From positions 35,279-99,278 of the forward strand of contig NZ_BDBV01000033.1 in assembly GCF_001613165.1 (NCBI RefSeq): DNA of 64,000 bases. Direction: 5' to 3'. This stretch comes from Nocardia mexicana NBRC 108244 (GTDB lineage: Bacteria > Actinomycetota > Actinomycetes > Mycobacteriales > Mycobacteriaceae). The first letter of the stretch is position 1. Every line of letters begins with the position of its first letter. Shown here one piece after another: positions 59,354 to 64,000 of this stretch. The translations under genes were made by a program, and so were the position numbers. The notes under the pieces are model-generated. The model searched no databases and was not told the origin of the DNA. It saw nothing but the letters and a program-made list of their open reading frames with translations.

Positions 59354-60118
59354 ATGTACGACCTGCCGGACGAGATCCAGGTCCGCTCCGACGGACCGAT
59401 TCGCATCATCACGCTCAACCGCCCGGACGCGCTGAATGCCGTCGACGACAACCTGCACACCGGCCTCGCCCGGCTCTGGCCGCGGCTCTCGGAGGACCGG
59501 TCGGCCCGCGTCGCCGTGCTCACCGGCGCGGGGAAGGCCTTCTCCGCCGGAGGCGATTTCGCGTATCTCGCGGAACTCGGGCGGGATGCGGAGCTGCGGG
59601 CGAAGACGATCGCCCACGGCCGCGACATCGTGCTCGGGATGGCGCGCTGCCGGGTGCCGGTGATCGCGGCGGTGAACGGTCCCGCCGTCGGCCTCGGCTG
59701 CAGCCTGGTCGCGCTGAGCGATATCGCCTATATCGCCGAGACGGCCTATCTGAAGGACCCGCACGTCCAGGTGGGGCTCGTCGCCGCCGACGGCGGCCCG
59801 CTGACCTGGCCGTTGCACACCAGCCTGCTGCTGGCCAAGGAGTACGCACTCACCGGAGCGAAGATCCCGGCCGCCCGGGCGCGCGAGATGGGCCTGGTCA
59901 ACCACGTGGTCGACGATCCGGTGACCGAGGCGCTGGCCTGCGCGAAACGCCTGCTGGAACTGCCGCGCCAGGCGGTCGAGAGCACCAAGCGGCTGTTGAA
60001 CTTGTCGCTGGAGAGAGCGGTGCTGGCGACGCTGGACTTCGCGACGACCGCGGAGGACCTGACGTTTCAGAGCGACGATTTCCGCGCGGTGATCACCAAG
60101 CTCGCCGACCGGGGCTGA
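59354..60118 (+). CDS. Enoyl-CoA hydratase/isomerase family protein
   Basis: A 254-aa crotonase: ITLNRPDALNAVDDNLHTGL, GAGKAFSAGGDFAYLAE (oxyanion hole), AVNGPAVGLGCSLVALSDIA, LKDPHVQVGLVAADGG. At the two positions that normally carry catalytic Glu it has Ser (GCSLVA) and His (DPHVQVG), so classical syn-hydration is doubtful. Third gene of the operon. A convergent strong hairpin follows at 60131. Confidence 0.9.
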   Translation: MYDLPDEIQVRSDGPIRIITLNRPDALNAVDDNLHTGLARLWPRLSEDRSARVAVLTGAGKAFSAGGDFAYLAELGRDAELRAKTIAHGRDIVLGMARCRVPVIAAVNGPAVGLGCSLVALSDIAYIAETAYLKDPHVQVGLVAADGGPLTWPLHTSLLLAKEYALTGAKIPAARAREMGLVNHVVDDPVTEALACAKRLLELPRQAVESTKRLLNLSLERAVLATLDFATTAEDLTFQSDDFRAVITKLADRG

Positions 60119-60130
60119 CATCGGCGCGAA

Positions 60131-60173
60131 CGCCGCGCGTGGTCACGCGGGGGCAACGTGGCCACGCGCGGCG
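60131..60173. terminator. Strong bidirectional hairpin
   Basis: Perfect 12-bp arms (60131-60142 CGCCGCGCGTGG, 60162-60173 its complement), extended inward past one mismatch by CACG/CGTG, with a 9-nt loop. Fills the 61-bp gap between convergent crotonase and SDR genes. Classic position for a shared terminator. Confidence 0.8.
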
Positions 60174-60179
60174 CGTCGC

Positions 60180-60944
60180 CTACTTCGGTGGGAAGCGCAG
60201 CGCTCCGTCGAGCCGGATCACCTCGCCGTTGAGGTAGTCGTTCTCGATGATCGACGTGGCCAGCTGGGCGTACTCGTGGGACCGGCCCATGCGCTTGGGG
60301 AAGGGCACCTGCGGGCCCCAGTGCTGTTCGAGCTGATCGGCGGCCTGGCCGTAGGCGGGCGTGTTCACCGTGCCCGGAGCGATCGTCACTACGCGGATGC
60401 CCAGCGGCGAGAGATCCCGCGCGGCGACCAGGGTCATCCCGACCACGCCGCCCTTGGCCGCCGCGTAGGGGATCTGCCCGGTCTGTCCCTCGAACGCGGC
60501 GATCGAGGCGGTGTTCACGATGACGCCGCGGGCGCCCTCGTCCAGCGGTTCGGACTTCGCGATCGCGGCCGCCGACAGCCGCAGCACGTTGAACACCGCG
60601 GTCAGATAGAACTCGATCGTCGTGCGGAACCCGTCGAGCGGCAGCGGCGAGCCGTCCTTGCCGACCAGCCGGCCGCCCTTCGCGGGCCCGCCGTGCGTAT
60701 CGACCGAAATCCGCAGCGGGCCCATCGATTCCGCCACCGCGAGGGCGGCCAGCACCGAATCCTCGTCGGTGGCGTCGGTGTGCTGGTACCGGATGCCCAG
60801 CTCGGCCTCCAGCTGTTTGCCCTTGTCGTCCGCGACATCGGCGACCACGACCTGCGCGCCCGCGGCGTGCAGGCGGCGCACCGTGGCCTCGCCCAATCCG
60901 CCGGTACCGCCGACCACCACTGCGGAACTTCCCTTGATATCCAT
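60180..60944 (-). CDS. SDR, 3-hydroxyacyl-CoA dehydrogenase type-2 (HSD17B10-like)
   Basis: A 254-aa short-chain 3-hydroxyacyl-CoA dehydrogenase: SAVVVGGTGGLGEATVRRL, VVVADVADDKG (Asp, NAD-preferring), TASIAAFEGQTGQIPYAAAK (Ser, Tyr-x3-Lys), PKRMGRSHEYAQLATSIIEN, NGEVIRLDGALR. This subgroup oxidises 3-hydroxyacyl-CoA in branched-chain and steroid-side-chain beta-oxidation. Single gene, divergent from thiolase and sharing operator 60982, so the last two beta-oxidation steps seem co-regulated. Confidence 0.92.
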   Translation of the reverse strand: MDIKGSSAVVVGGTGGLGEATVRRLHAAGAQVVVADVADDKGKQLEAELGIRYQHTDATDEDSVLAALAVAESMGPLRISVDTHGGPAKGGRLVGKDGSPLPLDGFRTTIEFYLTAVFNVLRLSAAAIAKSEPLDEGARGVIVNTASIAAFEGQTGQIPYAAAKGGVVGMTLVAARDLSPLGIRVVTIAPGTVNTPAYGQAADQLEQHWGPQVPFPKRMGRSHEYAQLATSIIENDYLNGEVIRLDGALRFPPK

Positions 60945-60981
60945 GCGGTATCCAATCTTGCAACTGTGACTCTCCTATTGA

Positions 60982-60996
60982 GAAAATAACATTCTC
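60982..60996. promoter_or_regulatory. Near-perfect operator GAAAAT-N3-ATTCTC
   Basis: Eleven of twelve half-site bases match the consensus, centre AAC as at 49056. It lies in the 118-bp divergent gap between the SDR and thiolase genes, with a TAACAT hexamer inside that could be a -10 element. Confidence 0.7.
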
Positions 60997-61062
60997 GCGG
61001 TGTTCCGGACGAGCGCCCGAGTGTCCGCGCCGAGAACCCGTCGCCGAACTGGAGGCCACCAC

Positions 61063-62208
61063 ATGCCTGAAGCCGTCATCGTGTCCGCGCTGCGCACCCC
61101 CATCGGCACCGCCCGGAAGGGGACGCTGCGCGATACCAATGCCTTCGACCTCGCCCGTCACGTGGTCGGTGCGGCCGCCGAGGGGCTGGGCGCCACGACC
61201 GTCGACGATGTCCTCCTGGGCGAGGGGCGCTATGGCGGCGGTGTGGTTGCCCGCCACGCGGCCGTCACCGCCGGTCTGACGGCCGTCCCCGGGATGGCGC
61301 TGAACCGGCACTGCGCGGCGGGGATGTCCGCGGTGCAGACCGCCGCGGCCGGAATCCGTGCCGGGATGGACGAACTCGTGATCGCGGGCGGGGTGAACTC
61401 CGACTCCACGGCGCCGCGGGCCCGGTTCAGGGTGGGGGAGGACGAGTGGATCGATCCGTGGGTGTCGCCCAGTCACCCCGACCGGCCGGATGCGCCGGCG
61501 ATGGACATGTCGATCACCGTCGGCTGGAACGCCGCGGTGCGCGCGGGCCTGTCGCGCGAGGAGCTCGACGCCTGGGCGCTGCGCTCGCACCGCAACGCGA
61601 TCGCCGCCATCGACGAGGGCCGGTTCAAGGAGGAGATCGTGCCCGTCGAGACGCCGCACGGGTTGTTCGACACCGACGAACATCCGCGCCGCGAAACGAG
61701 TTTGGAGAAGCTGGGCGCGCTGAAGGTGCTGCATCCGGAGATCGAGGGCTTCTCCATCACCGCGGGCAACGCGTGCGGCGCCAACGACGGCGCGGCCGCC
61801 CTCGCCGTCGCCAGCGAACGGCTGGGGCTGCCCGCGCTGGCCTACATCCGGTCGTGGGCGACGGTCGGCGTCGATCCGGCCGAGACCGGGCTGGCGCCGA
61901 TCGAGGCGATCACCAAAGCCGCACGGCGGGCGGGGATCTCGCTGTCCTCGGCGCGCGTGATCGAGATCAACGAGGCCTTCGCCTCGGTGCCGATCGCGGC
62001 CATCCGCGCCCTCGACCTCGACCCGGACCTCGTCAACGTGAACGGCAGCGGCTGCTCGCTCGGCCACCCGGTGGCGGCGACCGGCGCTCGCATGATCGTC
62101 ACCCTGGTGCACGAACTACGCCGCCGCGGAGGCGGTTTCGGCATCGCCGCCATGTGCGCGGGCGGCGGCATGGGCTCGGCCACCGTCATCGAGGTCCCGG
62201 CTGCGTGA
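61063..62208 (+). CDS. Thiolase (acetyl-CoA C-acyltransferase)
   Basis: A 381-aa thiolase. Nucleophilic Cys in LNRHCAAGMSAVQTAA (about residue 87, with Ala-Ala-Gly instead of the usual Ser-Ser/Ala-Ser-Gly), NACGANDGAAALAVAS, His in NGSGCSLGHPVAATGARM, and second Cys in AAMCAGGGMGSATVIE. The first 30 residues (VIVSALRTPIGTARKGTLRD) are standard. ATG 61063 with TGGAGG. It would release acetyl- or propionyl-CoA from the 3-ketoacyl-CoA produced by the divergent SDR. Confidence 0.95.
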   Translation: MPEAVIVSALRTPIGTARKGTLRDTNAFDLARHVVGAAAEGLGATTVDDVLLGEGRYGGGVVARHAAVTAGLTAVPGMALNRHCAAGMSAVQTAAAGIRAGMDELVIAGGVNSDSTAPRARFRVGEDEWIDPWVSPSHPDRPDAPAMDMSITVGWNAAVRAGLSREELDAWALRSHRNAIAAIDEGRFKEEIVPVETPHGLFDTDEHPRRETSLEKLGALKVLHPEIEGFSITAGNACGANDGAAALAVASERLGLPALAYIRSWATVGVDPAETGLAPIEAITKAARRAGISLSSARVIEINEAFASVPIAAIRALDLDPDLVNVNGSGCSLGHPVAATGARMIVTLVHELRRRGGGFGIAAMCAGGGMGSATVIEVPAA

Positions 62209-62324
62209 GTAGCTCGTTGCGCGCGGGGGCGGACACATCGGCCGATGCTGGGTGTGTGGTGGTTCGGGTGCGGCAGTGGGTGCTGGATCGGGTGCGGGTC
62301 GGCTAGAGCAGGGCAGGTGCGGTG

Positions 62325-63308
62325 ATGAGTGGCGAGTCGGGTTCGATGTGGCCGGTAGCCGAATCCGGTGGTGCGCAGTCGGATCCGCGTGGGTCCGAGG
62401 CTGCCGCGTCCGGGGATGGCGGGCCGGTCGGTCGTACCGCGTCTGTCGGTGGGTTGCTCGAGCAGGCGCGGTCGGGATCGGTCCGGGCGGTGGGGCGGCT
62501 GCTGAGCCTGATCGAGGGGGAGCGGCGGGACGAGGTCGGGGCAGCGTTGGGGGAGCAGCCTCCCGTGCGGGTGGTCGGGGTGACCGGGCCGCCGGGTGCC
62601 GGGAAGTCGACGACCATCGCGGCGCTCGTGCGCGTCTACCGGGAGCGCGGGCTGCGGGTTGCGGTGCTCGCGGTCGATCCGTCGTCGCCCTATAGCGGTG
62701 GCGCGCTGCTGGGGGACCGGATCCGGATGGCCCAGCACATCGATGACCCCGGTGTGCTGATCCGCTCGCTGGCCACCCGCGGCCATCTGGGCGGGCTGTC
62801 GGCCGCGGTGCCCGCCGCGATCCGCCTGCTCGCTGCGCTCGGTTACGACGTCGTGCTGCTGGAGACGGTGGGCGTCGGGCAGTCCGAGATAGAGATCGCG
62901 GCCGTCGCGGATCCGACGCTCGTGATCCTCAATCCCGGTGCGGGAGACGCCGTTCAGGCCGCGAAGGCGGGCCTGCTCGAGGTGGCCGACCTTTTGGTGG
63001 TGAACAAGGCCGACCGCGAGGGCGCCGAACAGACCGTGCGCGACCTGCGCGCCGAATCCGACGTCCCGATCCTCACGCTGATCGCCTCCCGCGGCGAACG
63101 GGTCGCAGAATTGGTCGAGGCCATCGAGGCACATCACCGCGCGGACACCCCGGCGCGGCGATCGGCCCGGGCTCGCGCCCAAATCCTCTCCCTGGCGCAG
63201 ACCCGGCTGCGCACCCACGCGGACCTGGACCGCCTGGCCGCCGCAGTCGCTGCCGGAGAATGCGACGCCTACGGCGCTGCCGCCACCCTCCTACGCGACA
63301 CGCCATAA
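62325..63308 (+). CDS. meaB: MeaB/ArgK-type GTPase chaperone of B12 mutases
   Basis: A 327-aa G3E-like GTPase: P-loop GVTGPPGAGKSTT (about 83-95), AVDPSSPYSGGALLGDRIRM (the family signature), LLETVGVGQSEIEIA, and NKAD for guanine. MeaB loads and protects the adenosylcobalamin of acyl-CoA mutases; the likely client is encoded at 51225-53215. ATG 62325 follows a weak GCAGGT; GTG 62322 is alternative. The Gly/Ser-rich first 45 residues are not conserved. Gap to thiolase is 116 bp, so it may have its own promoter. Ends before a hairpin at 63354. Confidence 0.93.
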   Translation: MSGESGSMWPVAESGGAQSDPRGSEAAASGDGGPVGRTASVGGLLEQARSGSVRAVGRLLSLIEGERRDEVGAALGEQPPVRVVGVTGPPGAGKSTTIAALVRVYRERGLRVAVLAVDPSSPYSGGALLGDRIRMAQHIDDPGVLIRSLATRGHLGGLSAAVPAAIRLLAALGYDVVLLETVGVGQSEIEIAAVADPTLVILNPGAGDAVQAAKAGLLEVADLLVVNKADREGAEQTVRDLRAESDVPILTLIASRGERVAELVEAIEAHHRADTPARRSARARAQILSLAQTRLRTHADLDRLAAAVAAGECDAYGAAATLLRDTP

Positions 63309-63353
63309 CTACGACAGCACTGAAGTGCCGTTCTCGGTGAGGATGTCGCCACG

Positions 63354-63393
63354 ACTGAAGCCGGGCAGCGGGCAGAGGCTTCCCCGCTTCAGT
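63354..63393 (+). terminator. Hairpin downstream of meaB
   Basis: Arms ACTGAAGCCGGG and CCCCGCTTCAGT pair with one mismatch over 12 bp around a 16-nt loop, 46 bp after the meaB stop. Probable end of the catabolic block. Confidence 0.6.
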
Positions 63394-63533
63394 GGTGCCG
63401 GTGATTCCGATCCGCCATGGTACCGAAATGCCGTGTTGGACAGTTGATTTGGATCGTCCGTCCAGTGTGAAGAGGTGGATTTCAGTTCCGGATTGGGCTG
63501 TGGGCTGGATACGATTCGGGATAGAATTCGAAC

Positions 63534-64000
63534 ATGTCTTCGAATGGGGTGGGAGAGTCGGCGACCGAGCCGCTGCATTCCGCGGTGGCCGCCCTGTTGG
63601 AGCTGCCGCTTACCCCGCTGTCCGATGACGAGGTCGTCGGGGTGATGCGGGAGGTGGAGCGGTCGGTGCGGGTGTTGACGGCTGTGCGGCATCGGTTGCT
63701 GGTGGAGTCGAGTGAGCGGTCGTTGCCTGCTCGGTTCGGGTCGAAGTCGTTGAAGAAGTTTTTGATGGAGACGCTGCGGCTGGCGAGTGCGGATGCCGGG
63801 TCGCGGGTGCATCAGGCGCTGTGGGTGGGCACGTTCCACGATATGGGCGGCGACGCGTTGGATCCGCAGTTGCCGTGGACGGCGAAGGTCTTGGCGGCGG
63901 GCGAGGTTTCGGCGGATCATGTGCGGGCGGTGGCGGCGGTGATGAACCGGGTGCCGCGTGGGGTGTCGGGGGAGGATCGGGAGGCGGCCGAGCAGATCTT
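63534..64000 (+). CDS. 13E12-repeat / DUF222 family protein (5' part, runs off the edge)
   Basis: Open from ATG 63534 to the window end (155 codons, no stop). The translation starts MSSNGVGESATEPLHS and contains LLELPLTPLSDDEVVGVMRE, LLVESSERSLPARFG, LRLASADAGSRVHQAL, PQLPWTAKVLAAGEVSADHV. This is the DUF222 domain of mycobacterial/nocardial 13E12 proteins, most of which end in an HNH endonuclease domain (beyond the edge here). Codon usage has more TTG/CGG with T-ending codons than the catabolic genes. These proteins are multicopy and sometimes mobile, so it may mark the end of the catabolic island. Confidence 0.82.
   Translation, partial: MSSNGVGESATEPLHSAVAALLELPLTPLSDDEVVGVMREVERSVRVLTAVRHRLLVESSERSLPARFGSKSLKKFLMETLRLASADAGSRVHQALWVGTFHDMGGDALDPQLPWTAKVLAAGEVSADHVRAVAAVMNRVPRGVSGEDREAAEQI

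Noticed and set aside
60067..62112. 681-codon minus-strand frame across SDR and thiolase
   Set aside because: Antisense to the thiolase, whose catalytic motifs are complete, and out of frame with the SDR; no ribosome-binding site or domain.
1..64000. CRISPR arrays, tRNA or rRNA genes, riboswitches and insertion sequences
   Set aside because: No regularly spaced direct repeats, cloverleaf-like tracts or transposase motifs were noticed; a covariance-model search would be needed to exclude short RNAs. In particular no cobalamin riboswitch is apparent before the B12 mutase.

Overview
The window is GC-rich, densely packed actinobacterial DNA with many GTG and TTG starts. A mycofactocin-type SDR, a possibly F420-dependent luciferase-like oxidoreductase, KSTD-like flavoproteins, soluble P450s with 3Fe-4S ferredoxins and a 13E12/DUF222 protein at the right edge point to Mycobacteriales, most like Nocardia or Rhodococcus. 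No rRNA, tRNA, CRISPR array, phage or transposase gene was seen. Almost every gene belongs to catabolism of what looks like a cyclic, acyl-CoA-activated substrate. The substrate cannot be read from the sequence.

Layout. 181-6919: crotonase, a divergent MarR regulator, a paired acyl-CoA dehydrogenase (ACAD) operon, an orphan-family protein, an acyl-CoA ligase and a small unknown protein. 7008-8524: a 3Fe-4S ferredoxin and a NuoF-like flavoprotein. 9242-15153 (minus): mycofactocin-type SDR, P450, two amidohydrolase-superfamily proteins, a Rieske protein and an alpha/beta hydrolase. 15553-34804 (plus): an acyl-CoA ligase, then a 16-gene, 17.7-kb run. That run holds two KSTD-like dehydrogenases, an MhpA-like hydroxylase, an MhpB extradiol dioxygenase, C-C hydrolase-like proteins, a luciferase-like monooxygenase with an FMN reductase, a degenerate RibBA-like protein, SDRs, a cyclase-family hydrolase and a ferredoxin reductase/ferredoxin/two-P450 set. 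34837-42924 (minus): amidohydrolase, two M24-fold proteins, crotonase, double CoA-transferase and two SnoaL-like proteins. 43152-44260: TetR regulator plus the second orphan-family protein. 44270-50280: a CoxLMS-type molybdenum hydroxylase with CoxG and XdhC. 50304-63308: SDR, a B12 acyl-CoA mutase (two subunits), luciferase-like oxidoreductase, CoA-transferase, SDR, KshB-like reductase, a second ACAD pair, crotonase, SDR, thiolase and a MeaB chaperone. From 63534 a 13E12 protein runs off the edge.

Proposed logic (inference). Ligases and CoA-transferases activate acids. P450s, the Mo hydroxylase, Rieske and luciferase-like enzymes hydroxylate. KSTD-like enzymes desaturate or aromatise a ring. 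MhpA/MhpB/hydrolase open it by meta-cleavage. ACAD pairs, crotonases, SDRs and thiolase beta-oxidise the fragments, and the B12 mutase with MeaB isomerises a branched acyl-CoA. MhpD/E/F-type genes for the usual lower meta-pathway are absent.

The most striking non-coding signal is a palindrome, GAGAAT-N3-ATTCTC, exact or near-exact in front of most transcription units, including the MarR gene itself. It marks the clusters as one regulon. A second theme is paralogous enzyme pairs in which one partner has lost its catalytic or metal-binding residues.
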